28,221 nucleotides of DNA, taken from contig JAVBOV010000015.1 in assembly GCA_031550205.1 (NCBI GenBank), positions 1 to 28,221 of the forward strand, in the 5' to 3' direction. Of the stretch, positions 1 to 8,557 are shown piece by piece. Both the position numbers and the translations under genes were made by a program. Position 1 is the first letter of the stretch. Every line of letters begins with the position of its first letter. The notes under the pieces are model-generated. The model was not told the origin of the DNA and searched no databases. It saw nothing but the letters and a program-made list of their open reading frames with translations. Origin of the DNA: JAVBOV01 sp031550205. GTDB lineage: Bacteria > Pseudomonadota > Alphaproteobacteria > RF32 > CAG-239.

Positions 1-1101
1 GGAAAATATATTTCTTTTAAGCGCAACAAAAATTATTGGGCTAAGGATTTGCCAAGCCGTAAGGGATTTTTTAATTTTGACGAAGTGCGCTTTGAATATT
101 ATCAGGACACAACCGTAACTTTGCAGGCTTTGTTTTCAGAGAACATTGATGTTCGAGAAGAATATATTGCCAAGATTTGGGTAACCGGTTATGACAACGA
201 TTTGGTTAAGAGCGGGAAGATTATTAAGAAAGAATTTTTGCATAACCGCGCAGCCAATTTGCAGACTTTTGCATTTAATATTCGCAAAGACAAGTTTAAA
301 GACCGCAGAGTCAGAGAGGCGGTTTCTCTGGCTTTTAATTTTGACTGGGCGAATGAAAAACTTTTTTACAACCAGTATCAGAGGCTGTTTTCTTATTTTA
401 CGAACACCGGAATGGAAGCAAAGGGAAAAGCCTTTGGTTTGGAGAAGAAAATTCTGCCTTCAAGATATTTAAATACAGCGTTCAAGAACCCGCAGCACAA
501 GGATTATATGCAAACAAGGGCGCAACTGAAAAAGGCGGTGAAACTGCTTAAGGAAGCCGGATATGATTTCAAGGACGGCAAAATGACAAACTTAAAAACC
601 GGCGAGCCGCTGACGATTGAGGTTTTGAGCAACTCGGCCAACGGCTCGGTTTTTACGCGGGTGATGCTGCCGTTTATTCAGAACTTGAAAAAAATAGGCA
701 TAGACATGACCTTTAGAAATTTGGAAGTCAGCGTGTTTAAAAACCGCATGGATAATTTTAATTTTGAGATGGCGATTGTTTCTTATCGGGTGAGCCAGAT
801 GCCGGGCAACGAGCAGCGCGAGATGTGGGGCTCGGCGGCTGCCGATGTTAAAGGAAGTATGAATGTGGCAGGAATTAAGAACCAGACCATAGACAAACTG
901 ATTGCCGGGCTGGTTAAGGCTGATGAGCGCGATGAATATGAGGCCTATGTGAGGGCGTTGGACAGAGTGCTTTTGAACGAGCATTACACTATTTTTCAAT
1001 GGTATTCTCCTTATGACCGCGTGGCGTATTGGAATAAATTCGGGGTGCCGGAAACGGATGAAAAAATCGGCTATCTGCCGCATGTATGGTGGGCAAAATG
1101 A
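1..1101 (+). CDS. yejA: Peptide/microcin C ABC transporter substrate-binding protein, YejA-type (5' end outside window)
   Basis: The reading frame is open from base 1, so this is the C-terminal 366 residues or so of a family 5 solute-binding protein (SBP_bac_5). The first visible residues (GKYISFKRNKNYWAKDLP, then NFDEVRFEYYQD) match the region of YejA-like proteins where the ligand-binding lobes meet. The family captures oligopeptides in the periplasm and delivers them to an inner-membrane permease. The stop codon overlaps the ATG of yejB by four bases (ATGA), as expected for an operon. The TTG at base 49 is an internal codon, not a start. The signal peptide lies outside the window. The YejA assignment rests on the sequence and on the adjacent YejB-like permease; the exact substrate cannot be read. 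Confidence 0.85.
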   Translation, partial: GKYISFKRNKNYWAKDLPSRKGFFNFDEVRFEYYQDTTVTLQALFSENIDVREEYIAKIWVTGYDNDLVKSGKIIKKEFLHNRAANLQTFAFNIRKDKFKDRRVREAVSLAFNFDWANEKLFYNQYQRLFSYFTNTGMEAKGKAFGLEKKILPSRYLNTAFKNPQHKDYMQTRAQLKKAVKLLKEAGYDFKDGKMTNLKTGEPLTIEVLSNSANGSVFTRVMLPFIQNLKKIGIDMTFRNLEVSVFKNRMDNFNFEMAIVSYRVSQMPGNEQREMWGSAAADVKGSMNVAGIKNQTIDKLIAGLVKADERDEYEAYVRALDRVLLNEHYTIFQWYSPYDRVAYWNKFGVPETDEKIGYLPHVWWAK

Positions 1102-2171
1102 GAAACTACATTATCAAAAGAATGCTCTTGATACCGCTGACTTTGCTTGGCATTTTGAGCTTAAATTTTTTAATTATTCAGCTTGCTCCAGGCGGGCCGG
1201 TGGAGCATATGCTGGCAAAATATCAGGGGATGAATGTTGATGCCAAAGGCGCAATTTCTTCTGCGGCACAGATGAATTTGAACGCTTCAAACAGCACTTA
1301 TCAGGGTTCGCAGGGCGTGCCGGAAGATTTGATTAAGGAGCTGGAAAAACAGTTCGGCTTTGACAAACCTTTGCATGTTCGCTTCTTTAAAATGCTGAAA
1401 GATTATGCGGCATTTGATTTCGGCAAAAGCTTTTATAAAGACAAGTCCGTGGGGCAGCTTATTTTGGAAAGGATGCCGGTTTCAATATCTTTGGGGTTGT
1501 GGTCAACACTGATAATTTATTTAATATCCATTCCGCTGGGGATTAAAAAAGCGGTCTTAGACGGCTCTAAGTTTGATGTGTGGACATCTTTTGCGGTGAT
1601 TGTAAGCTCGGCGATTCCGGTGTTTTTGTTTGCGGTGTTTTTGATTGTGTTTTTTGCCGGCGGAACATATTTGCAATGGTTTCCACTGCGCGGTTTGACC
1701 TCGGATGATTTTACAGATTTGTCATGGCCTTTGAAAATTTTGGATTATTTCTGGCATATCACCTTGCCGGTTTTGGCTATGGTTATCGGCGGGTTTGCAA
1801 GTCTTACCATGCTGACCAAAAATTCTTTTTTAGATGAGATAAACAAGCAATATGTGCTGACCGCCAAGGCCAAAGGCTTGAGCCGGAATCAGATTTTATA
1901 CGGGCATGTTTTCCGCAATGCCATGCTGATTGTGATTGCCGGATTTCCATCCCTTTTGATTAAAATGCTGTTTACCGGCTCACTTTTAATTGAAGTGATA
2001 TTCTCTTTAAACGGAATCGGCCTTTTGGGTTATGAGGCAATTATGACCAGAGATTATCCGGTGGTTTTCGGCACGGTTTATATATTTGCGCTGCTCGGTT
2101 TAGTCTTAAAACTAATCAGCGACATTACATATTCGGCTGTCGATCCCCGCATTAATTTTGAGAAGATTTAA
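1098..2171 (+). CDS. yejB: Peptide/microcin C ABC transporter permease YejB
   Basis: This is an inner-membrane permease of the binding-protein-dependent (DppB/OppB) family, 357 residues from the ATG at 1098. I prefer this start over the in-frame ATG at 1086 because it gives the family N-terminus (MRNYIIKRMLLIPLTLLGI), forms an ATGA overlap with yejA, and has GGTGGG five bases upstream. It has an N-terminal membrane segment, a periplasmic loop of about 90 residues, and five further hydrophobic segments. The EAA loop that contacts the ATPase is visible as YVLTAKAKGLSRNQ. The gene ends normally but meets the convergent protease gene stop-to-stop, so the partners YejE (second permease) and YejF (ATPase) that usually follow are not here and must be elsewhere or lost. 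Confidence 0.9.
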   Translation: MRNYIIKRMLLIPLTLLGILSLNFLIIQLAPGGPVEHMLAKYQGMNVDAKGAISSAAQMNLNASNSTYQGSQGVPEDLIKELEKQFGFDKPLHVRFFKMLKDYAAFDFGKSFYKDKSVGQLILERMPVSISLGLWSTLIIYLISIPLGIKKAVLDGSKFDVWTSFAVIVSSAIPVFLFAVFLIVFFAGGTYLQWFPLRGLTSDDFTDLSWPLKILDYFWHITLPVLAMVIGGFASLTMLTKNSFLDEINKQYVLTAKAKGLSRNQILYGHVFRNAMLIVIAGFPSLLIKMLFTGSLLIEVIFSLNGIGLLGYEAIMTRDYPVVFGTVYIFALLGLVLKLISDITYSAVDPRINFEKI

Positions 2172-4606
2172 ATGTTGCCCAAACAGCCTTTGGTTTCCTG
2201 TGCAAATTGCACATATCTTTGATAATAATGATTCAGAGACTGTTGGACTTTATAGTTAACCGTATCTTTGGGGAAACTGCCGTTCTTGTCTATTTGACCG
2301 GCCTTGATGCCGGTTAAAATTTCAATGCCGTCATCAACATGGTCAATGGCATATATATGGAATTTTCCTTTATTGACGGCCTCAACCACATCCGAGCGCA
2401 GCATCAGGTTCACCACGTTGGTACGCGGAATGATAACGCCCTGACTGCCGGTTAAGCCGCGGTGATTGCAGACGTCAAAAAATCCTTCAACTTTTTCATT
2501 GACGCCGCCAATGGGCTGAATTTCTCCAAACTGGTTGATGGAACCGGTTACGGCAATGCCCTGTTTTATCGGAATGCCGGAGATGGCGGAAAGCAGACAA
2601 TAATATTCGGTGGAAGACGCACTGTCGCCGTCAACGCCGCCATAAGACTGCTCAAAAACAACCGAGGCCGATAATGATAACGGAGACTCTTTGGCAAAGC
2701 GGTTGGCAATTAAACTTTGCAAAATCAGCACGCCCTTGGTATGGATGGGTCCGCTTAACTCAATTTCTCTTTCAATATTTAAGAATTCGCCGCGGCCGAG
2801 TCTGGCTTGGGCGGTGATGCGAGCAGGTTTGCCAAAAGAATATCTGGAGAAATTATAAACCACCAGGCCGTTGATTTGTCCGGCGCGTTTGCCCTCAACA
2901 TCAATTAAGATGGTGCCTTTGTCAATTTGCTCAAGCATGGCTTTTTTAATGCGGTCGCAGCGATAAATCTGCGCTTCAACAGCCTCTGCAATATGCTTGT
3001 CGCTGATTACCTTAGAATGAGACTTATCTGCCCAATAATCGGCTTCCCTTAATAAATCTCCGATTGAAGCAATGTGGGCGGTGAGCTTTTCAGAATCTTC
3101 AGCCAAGCGTGAAGAATGCTCAATTACCTTGGCTACCGCCTGTTTGTTTAAGGAACGGATGCCTTTTTTCTTGGACAAGGAACCGATTAACTTTGCATAT
3201 TCAATTTCATTGCTTTGGGTGCGGTCCATGAGCATGCCGAAGTCGGCTTCTACTTTAAAGAAATCTCCAAAGTCAGGGTCGCGCTCGGCCAAAATTTCAT
3301 ACAGTTCTTCATCGCCGGTGAGAATCAGTTTAATGTCCAGAGGAATCGGCTCCGGGTCGAGAGAAATGGTGGTAAAGCTGGTTTCATCACTCGGAGATTC
3401 AATTTTAATGCTCTTGGAAGCCAGAGCACGCTTTAGGGAATCCCACGCATAGGGCTGGATTAAAAGTTTGCGGGCATCAATAAGCAAAAAACCGCCGTTG
3501 GCTTGGTGCAAAGCGCCGGCTTTTATCAGCGTAAAGTCTGTCAACAGGGCGCCGTATTGTTGAATTCTTTCAACACGGCCAACCAGGTTTCCTTGTGTGG
3601 GGTGGTCAAGATGGACTATCGGCGCACCGGATTTTGGCTCGCGTTTGACCACAACATTGACTTTAAACTTGGCAAAATTATCTTCTTCCTGTTTGCCCAT
3701 GCGGCTTAACAAACCGGCCAGAGGGTCATTGTCGGCATTTGGCAGTTGAGAATCCTGACTGGGCAGAAAATCGTCTATATGTTTGGTAATGTGGCTGTAA
3801 ATGTCTTTTAAAAAATTTACGCAGCTTTTATTGGCCTTGTGTCTTTCACTAAGCCTGTCTATGGGGGTTTTTACGGCGATTTTAATGAATTTTTCACGCA
3901 GCTTTTCTTTTTCTGAGTGTTGTTTTTCTTCCCAGGCCGGAAGTCCGCGGGCGGCGTTTTCAATTTCCTCCTGCATATAATTTAAGTCTTCCATTAATTC
4001 TTTTTTTTCTTTTTCAGGAAGCTCATCGAAGGTTTCAGGGCTCAAGACTTCTCCGTTTTTAACCGGAGCAACAACAAGGCCGACCGGCATGTGCAGCAAA
4101 GATACGCTGCGTCCTTTGGCTTTTTTTTGCAAAATGCGAATGTAGTCGTCTTTCTTTGCTTTATATTTTTCGCGGATGATGTTTAAGCCGGCTTTATATT
4201 CATCGCTTTCCAAAACAGCAGGAATGGCGATGGCTAAATCTGCCGCAAGCTCGTCGATGTCTTTGGCAAAAAGAACCGCTTCTCCGGCCGGAAAGCTTAT
4301 GGCTTTTGGTTTGTGGGGTTCTTCAAAATTATAAATATAGGCCCAGTCTTCAGGCGTGGGGCGCTGTTTGGCTTCTTTTTGCAAAACCCTTTTAACCAGG
4401 CTGGTTTTGCCGGTGCCTTCCGGGCCTAAGCAAAACAGGTTGTAGCCCTTGGACTTTACGTTAATGCCAAGCTCAACGGCGCTTAAGGCACGGTCTTGAC
4501 CCAGCGCCGAAAGGCGTTCTTCCAAGTCGGCGGTAGTTTTGAATTTAAATTTTTTGGTATCGCATTCAATATAAAGCTCTTTGGATTTTAATTTTGAGAT
4601 AGCCAT
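2168..4606 (-). CDS. LonB-like AAA+ ATP-dependent protease
   Basis: A protein of 812 residues belonging to the Lon-related (LonB/LonH, S16 peptidase) family, which couples ATP hydrolysis to proteolysis in the cytoplasm. The Walker A motif GPEGTGKT is at residues 61-68. A long, lysine- and glutamate-rich insert of roughly residues 150-260 looks coiled-coil. The C-terminal S16 domain carries the Ser-Lys dyad: Ser662 in GVDGDSAS and Lys705 in GGVNEK. The 43-residue spacing equals that of E. coli Lon Ser679/Lys722, which is strong evidence for an active protease. It lacks the N-terminal substrate-binding domain of classical LonA. The start ATG has AGGA nine bases upstream. The gene is divergent from the TPR gene at 4682, and its stop overlaps the yejB stop. 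Substrates are unknown. Confidence 0.9.
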   Translation of the reverse strand: MAISKLKSKELYIECDTKKFKFKTTADLEERLSALGQDRALSAVELGINVKSKGYNLFCLGPEGTGKTSLVKRVLQKEAKQRPTPEDWAYIYNFEEPHKPKAISFPAGEAVLFAKDIDELAADLAIAIPAVLESDEYKAGLNIIREKYKAKKDDYIRILQKKAKGRSVSLLHMPVGLVVAPVKNGEVLSPETFDELPEKEKKELMEDLNYMQEEIENAARGLPAWEEKQHSEKEKLREKFIKIAVKTPIDRLSERHKANKSCVNFLKDIYSHITKHIDDFLPSQDSQLPNADNDPLAGLLSRMGKQEEDNFAKFKVNVVVKREPKSGAPIVHLDHPTQGNLVGRVERIQQYGALLTDFTLIKAGALHQANGGFLLIDARKLLIQPYAWDSLKRALASKSIKIESPSDETSFTTISLDPEPIPLDIKLILTGDEELYEILAERDPDFGDFFKVEADFGMLMDRTQSNEIEYAKLIGSLSKKKGIRSLNKQAVAKVIEHSSRLAEDSEKLTAHIASIGDLLREADYWADKSHSKVISDKHIAEAVEAQIYRCDRIKKAMLEQIDKGTILIDVEGKRAGQINGLVVYNFSRYSFGKPARITAQARLGRGEFLNIEREIELSGPIHTKGVLILQSLIANRFAKESPLSLSASVVFEQSYGGVDGDSASSTEYYCLLSAISGIPIKQGIAVTGSINQFGEIQPIGGVNEKVEGFFDVCNHRGLTGSQGVIIPRTNVVNLMLRSDVVEAVNKGKFHIYAIDHVDDGIEILTGIKAGQIDKNGSFPKDTVNYKVQQSLNHYYQRYVQFAQETKGCLGNI

Positions 4607-4681
4607 TTTGAAAATATCCTATTATATTTAAGTTGCTTACATCTTATAAAGACAAAACCTAATTTAACGTAAATTTTTGAA

Positions 4682-5473
4682 ATGAATGCAGTTTACATTT
4701 ATATAATAATCTTTTTTGCCTTTGCTTTCTCGAGCATAGTTTTTTTTAATTATTATCGCAAGCTTAAGTTTGACCATTTTAAAAAACTGCTGATGAAAAA
4801 CCTTTTTAAAAGCCGCGAAGAATCGGCCGAGTGCGTTTTTTTCTCAGAGTTTTATTTGTCAGAGATAACCGCGCTTTTATTAAAAAACAAAAACATAAGG
4901 CCTTTGTTGTCTTTGATAAATGGCAGGTATAAACCGGCGCAGAACGCTTTGAAAGCTTATCCTTTTTTGCAGGCGGTTTTGACCTGCCATTATAATTTGG
5001 AAGAAGGCGTTAAACTTTTGAAAAAACTTCCCGCCACCGAGGAACTGGCGCTGGCTTATTTGGCAGGCGGCAAGAAAAACGCTGCCAAAAAACTTTTGAA
5101 AAACTATGATAACAAGAAATTGAACACTTATCAGAAAGCGCGGCTCAATTATTTGAAAGCATATTTTTTTGCCTGCGAGGGAGATTTAGAGCCGGCGGCC
5201 GACTTGGCGCATGAGGCCTGCAAATTGTTTAACCGGGAAAAAACTTTTGCAGAAGAGGCTAATGCTTATCTTTTGCTCGGCCAGTGCTACAGAATGTCTG
5301 ATAATTATGACACTGCTCAAATGATGCTGGAAACAGCTTTGAAGATATTTAAACTTGTGGATTATAAGCCGGGAGTTAAAAACGTTTATCAGAATCTTTA
5401 TGTGTTGATGAACGAACAAAAGCGGCATGAAGAAGCCGGTTATTTTATGGAAATGGTAAACAAAACCGGGTGA
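4682..5473 (+). CDS. Membrane-anchored TPR-like protein of unknown function
   Basis: A protein of 263 residues. Residues 4-24 (YIYIIIFFAFAFSSIVFFNYY) form one membrane segment followed by positive residues, so the rest probably faces the cytoplasm. The remainder is helical. Around residues 155-255 there are degenerate tetratricopeptide repeats, for example KARLNYLKAYFFACEGDLEPA, AYLLLGQCYRMSDNYDTA and VYQNLYVLMNEQKRHEEA. TPR arrays bind partner proteins. No enzymatic motif is visible. The Shine-Dalgarno is weak. The last 34 bases overlap the 3' end of the convergent gene at 5440-6348, which suggests compaction. The neighbour at 6435 is another membrane TPR protein, so they may serve one complex; that is inference. 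Confidence 0.75.
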   Translation: MNAVYIYIIIFFAFAFSSIVFFNYYRKLKFDHFKKLLMKNLFKSREESAECVFFSEFYLSEITALLLKNKNIRPLLSLINGRYKPAQNALKAYPFLQAVLTCHYNLEEGVKLLKKLPATEELALAYLAGGKKNAAKKLLKNYDNKKLNTYQKARLNYLKAYFFACEGDLEPAADLAHEACKLFNREKTFAEEANAYLLLGQCYRMSDNYDTAQMMLETALKIFKLVDYKPGVKNVYQNLYVLMNEQKRHEEAGYFMEMVNKTG

Positions 5474-6348
5474 TTGTCGCTGTATTTGGCCGGCAGTATT
5501 TTTACGTTTGTGAGGCTGATGTTTTTAAAGCCCAAAACATTAATGCCGGGCGGAGAAAATAAGTCGATATAGTGCTCGGTGGTGCTTAAGATGATGCTGT
5601 TTTTGACCTCAAGTCCGGTTTTGCGTAAAAAGTTCTTAAACTCTGAAGACCAGGCCGGAACGCCGAAATCGCCAAACACAATGACCGAATCGTTTTGATT
5701 CAAAACAAAATGACTTAAGCTTCTGAAAACGGACTCCTGTTCGTCAAGGCGCATGTCTTTTAAGTTGACGTTGATAAGGGTTAAGTCTTTGCCGTAAAAC
5801 GGAAAGCTTAAAGTGGAAATTTCGTGGCTGAAAATTTTAATGCGGCCCTGGCGGTTGTAATCTATGCCGGAAAAAATCAGGCTTTTGGATTTTTCATAAA
5901 AGAAACTGTACGGATAAACCGTGCTTCTTTCATATTGAACCGCCGCCTTGTTATTGATGCCGAGAAAGCTTATTTCTTTTTTGACCGCGTCGTCAATCAG
6001 GGCGTTTATGTCTGAAACGTCTTTTTGGTATAAGATGCTGATTTTGGGGCCGATGTTTTTGGTGCTGCTGAAAAAAAGGTTGCAGCTTGAGGAAATTGAG
6101 ACAATGTTAAGGATTAAAAAAAGCAGCAGAATGAAGCTTTGGGCGAAATAGCGGTAAAAGAAGCCAACCGCGCAAACAACAAAGCTTAAGATAACGAACT
6201 GAAAACGGTAGGCATTTGCTTCAAATATAAAACCGTTGGTTGTGTCTTTGAAAAAAGATAAGACCGTTATGAAGGCTATGAAAGCCAGGTATATATTGAG
6301 AAAGGTATTAATTCTTTCATGCTTTTTTCTTTGACTGAAATAACCCAT
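5440..6348 (-). CDS. Membrane protein with degenerate endonuclease/exonuclease/phosphatase (EEP)-like domain
   Basis: A protein of 302 residues with three predicted membrane segments in the first 110 residues or so, then a domain shaped like the YafD-type EEP family. The landmarks are recognisable but altered. The usual metal-binding Glu after the second strand is replaced (FLGIN), the VHL histidine is Asn (INVNLKD), the GDFN motif is GDFG (VFGDFGVPAWSSEF), and the terminal SDH is SDNHPV. EEP enzymes hydrolyse phosphodiester or phosphate bonds using exactly these residues, so this copy is probably a pseudoenzyme or has changed chemistry. It is transcribed divergently from the TPR gene at 6435 and overlaps the end of the other TPR gene. 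The family assignment is from motif spacing only and is moderate; a generic hypothetical membrane protein is the alternative. Confidence 0.6.
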   Translation of the reverse strand: MGYFSQRKKHERINTFLNIYLAFIAFITVLSFFKDTTNGFIFEANAYRFQFVILSFVVCAVGFFYRYFAQSFILLLFLILNIVSISSSCNLFFSSTKNIGPKISILYQKDVSDINALIDDAVKKEISFLGINNKAAVQYERSTVYPYSFFYEKSKSLIFSGIDYNRQGRIKIFSHEISTLSFPFYGKDLTLINVNLKDMRLDEQESVFRSLSHFVLNQNDSVIVFGDFGVPAWSSEFKNFLRKTGLEVKNSIILSTTEHYIDLFSPPGINVLGFKNISLTNVKILPAKYSDNHPVLFTISIK

Positions 6349-6434
6349 TGTTTTTTTAATCTATATTTAAAGTTTGCGTTTTATAAACAAGAGATTATAG
6401 TTATTTTGGACTTTTGTAAAGGCGCAATAAAAAC

Positions 6435-7781
6435 ATGCTGGAAAGTTTATTAACCTCGTCTTTGAGTGAAATTTTCAGCGCGGTTTCCGTGAATGTGGAA
6501 AGCGCGGGAACCGCCTTTAATCAATATTTTTCAGCCAGAGACAATGTGCGCATGGCCTCGGTGCTTTTGATGCTGGCGGCACTGTGCCTGATTTTGTTTA
6601 TGGTCATTATCATGTATATAAAATCCATTATCGCTTTTTGGAAAGAAGACCGCCTTAAAGACAGAGAAACCTCTTTTTTTTATGATGACGGCAGGGAAGA
6701 AAACCAGAGAGACGCCGAGCTTGAAAGAGAACTGGAGAGAGAACTGGAAAGAGATATTGAACAGGCGCAGATGGAAAAAATTTATTATGAACAAAGAGAA
6801 ACGGAAAAACGCCTGGAAGAAGAGCGCTCTGAACAAAAAGATAATAAACTGAAAAAAGAAAAAGAAGAGGCAAGAGAGCAAGAGATTGAGCTGGACTGGA
6901 AAAAAGGCAAACTGAAATCTTTTAACAATGTGGTGGCTTTTAACTCTATCAATATGCAGTACAGTCAGCCCAAAAAATCGCTTAACGAGCTGGTGGGGCT
7001 GATTATGGACATGCTGGCCAGAGGCGTGCAGGATTTGAAGATTGCTCAGGCGGTGATGTATCAGAATCAGAAAGAGGCGCCGGAAGACGAGATTTTGCAG
7101 TTGATTGAGGCCATTAAAGATTTTATTGCCATGTGCATTAACAAAAAGTTCGGGCATTTAAAAGAACGCGGAATTACGCTGCCTAAGGAAGAGGCGGCAC
7201 TCTTTCATCTGGCAAACGGAGACGCAAGTTTGGCAATGGCGCTTTTGGAAGCGCTGATGGACGAGGACGTGGAAAAAGCCATTGCTTATGAGGAAGGGCA
7301 AAAGAGAGACGCTTTGTTTAAGGAGGCCTCGCACTTATCCATTGCCTTTGGAACTTTTGCCAACATGGCAGATGTGCATTTGGCAACCGGAGCATTTGAG
7401 CTTGCGGTTGAGCTTTATCCGCAGAATATTAACGCCTGGAGCAGGCTGGCCGATGTTTATAATGAGATTGAGGCTCACAACAAAGCGCTTAATGCATATG
7501 AGAATGTTTTGGAGATGGCCGACGAGGACTTACACCCGCGGCAAGCGGCAAACGCCAACAAGATGCTGGCAAAATATTATTATGAAAAAGGCGACTCTTT
7601 GAGCGCGGCCAAGCTGCACAATGAGAGCAAGCAATTTTATGAATCGCTTGGAATTTATGACAAGCTTGATAAGAAAGAGATTGAGATTATTGATTTGATT
7701 GAGGCCAAGCGCGAACAGAATGTGGAGAATACGATTGCAAATATTATGAGGGCCGAGCATTTGAGACAGTATTCTTTTTGA
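6435..7781 (+). CDS. Membrane-anchored coiled-coil TPR protein of unknown function
   Basis: A protein of 448 residues. A short N-terminal region is followed by one membrane segment at about residues 40-68. Residues 70-158 are extremely charged (ELERELERELERD and similar) and should form a long coiled coil. Residues 180-300 are helical. Residues 305-425 contain TPR-like repeats (SIAFGTFANMADVHLATGAF, NAWSRLADVYNEIEAHNKA, ANKMLAKYYYEKGDSLSAA). This architecture (membrane anchor, stalk, binding platform) suits a scaffold. It lies divergent to the EEP-like gene, with 86 bases between the two starts. I do not recognise a characterised homologue. A dispersed repeat lies directly downstream, between this gene and tsaB. 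Confidence 0.8.
   Translation: MLESLLTSSLSEIFSAVSVNVESAGTAFNQYFSARDNVRMASVLLMLAALCLILFMVIIMYIKSIIAFWKEDRLKDRETSFFYDDGREENQRDAELERELERELERDIEQAQMEKIYYEQRETEKRLEEERSEQKDNKLKKEKEEAREQEIELDWKKGKLKSFNNVVAFNSINMQYSQPKKSLNELVGLIMDMLARGVQDLKIAQAVMYQNQKEAPEDEILQLIEAIKDFIAMCINKKFGHLKERGITLPKEEAALFHLANGDASLAMALLEALMDEDVEKAIAYEEGQKRDALFKEASHLSIAFGTFANMADVHLATGAFELAVELYPQNINAWSRLADVYNEIEAHNKALNAYENVLEMADEDLHPRQAANANKMLAKYYYEKGDSLSAAKLHNESKQFYESLGIYDKLDKKEIEIIDLIEAKREQNVENTIANIMRAEHLRQYSF
6718..6757 (+). repeat. In-gene tandem repeat encoding ELER units
   Basis: Three near-identical 12-base units (GAACTGGAGAGA-like) encode ELER-ELER-ELER within the coiled-coil stalk of the TPR gene. Such units can expand or contract by slippage without changing the frame, which would alter the stalk length by four residues per unit. 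Confidence 0.6.
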
Positions 7782-7812
7782 TTGCAGATTTTGGATTTTA
7801 GATTTTTGATTG

Positions 7813-7845
7813 GATTGCCGCGTCGCTTGTGCTCCTCGCAATGAC
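7813..7845. repeat. Dispersed intergenic repeat, copy A
   Basis: A 33-base sequence starting GATTGCCGCGTCGC and ending CTCCTCGCAATGAC, preceded by a low-complexity run of GATTTTxGATTTT units (about 7783-7812). It is nearly identical to copy C (25467-25498) and matches the two ends of copy B (15811-15878). The outer ATTGC/GCAAT bases are complementary, so it can form a small hairpin. It fills the gap between the ends of the convergent TPR and tsaB genes. Confidence 0.8.
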
Positions 7846-7852
7846 ACTAAAA

Positions 7853-8509
7853 TTAGCAGGAGATGTCAGGAGACTTGAGATATATTGGCTTGGGGTATTC
7901 GAATTGTTTGTTTTTATATTTGTGGAGGCTGCAGAGTTTTAGGCCTTCAAGCGGCGGGAAGGGCAGCATTTTTAACTGGTGCAGGCTCAGGCCGCTGGGC
8001 GAGGATAAGAATCTTTCAACGCCGTCGCCAATCAGGGTTACTTTTTTGGCGGGTTTCAGTTCTTTGATAATTTCTTCACGCAGCATGGCTTTGGCGTCGG
8101 TGGTTTTGTTAAAGTCTTTATCAAAAATCTGCACGTAAAAATCTTCACGTTTGGTTTCAATTATAACCGCGTTTCTCTCAGCAACTTCTTCTGCGGCAAG
8201 AGAGTATAAATATGAATCAAAGCTTGAGACGCCGATTAGCTTAACCTCCGGGCAGGCGATGCCGAAGGCGCGGGCGGCAGATAAGCTGGAGCGGATGCCG
8301 GTAAAAGAGCCGGGACCGGCGCAAACCGAGATAAACTTGAGGTCTTTGATTTTTAAGCCGTGCTTATCTAAAAGGTTTTTTATTTCAGGCAGCAAAACCT
8401 CGGCTTGGCCAAAGTCCATCGGTTTGATAAAATCGGCAATGATTTTATCATTTTTAAGTAAACCTACCTGGCAGCAAAAAGAGCTGGTATCAAAAATTAA
8501 ACTGTACAT
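7853..8509 (-). CDS. tsaB: tRNA N6-threonylcarbamoyladenosine (t6A) biosynthesis protein TsaB
   Basis: A protein of 218 residues starting MYSLIFDTSSFCCQVGLL, the N-terminal nucleotide-fold strand of TsaB. The open frame continues 60 residues upstream, but that part has no family similarity, so I place the start at 8509. The diagnostic motif GPGSFTGIR is present (CAGPGSFTGIRSSLSAARA). TsaB is the inactive ASKHA paralogue that forms a complex with TsaD and TsaE to attach the threonylcarbamoyl group to A37 of ANN-decoding tRNAs. It is essential in most bacteria. It is divergent from the PAS gene, with only 42 bases between starts. TsaE and TsaD are not in the window. Confidence 0.9.
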   Translation of the reverse strand: MYSLIFDTSSFCCQVGLLKNDKIIADFIKPMDFGQAEVLLPEIKNLLDKHGLKIKDLKFISVCAGPGSFTGIRSSLSAARAFGIACPEVKLIGVSSFDSYLYSLAAEEVAERNAVIIETKREDFYVQIFDKDFNKTTDAKAMLREEIIKELKPAKKVTLIGDGVERFLSSPSGLSLHQLKMLPFPPLEGLKLCSLHKYKNKQFEYPKPIYLKSPDISC

Positions 8510-8527
8510 TTTTTTCTTATACTTTAT

Positions 8528-8557
8528 ATTATAGACAAAGAAAAGGGAAATTTGCAA
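8528..8557 (-). promoter_or_regulatory. Putative sigma70 promoter for tsaB
   Basis: On the minus strand, TTGCAA (8557-8552), an 18-base spacer and a perfect TATAAT (8533-8528) lie about 20 bases before the tsaB ATG. The -35 box coincides with the possible TTG start of the divergent PAS gene, so expression of the two genes may interfere. This is a sequence match only. Confidence 0.4.

Noticed and set aside
592..1083. A 163-residue minus-strand frame antisense to the yejA fragment
   Set aside because: It is a shadow of the clear yejA coding sequence, with no family features.
6531..7157. A 208-residue minus-strand frame rich in Phe and Leu
   Set aside because: It is the antisense of the charged coiled coil of the TPR gene; the composition is explained by Glu/Lys codons read backwards.
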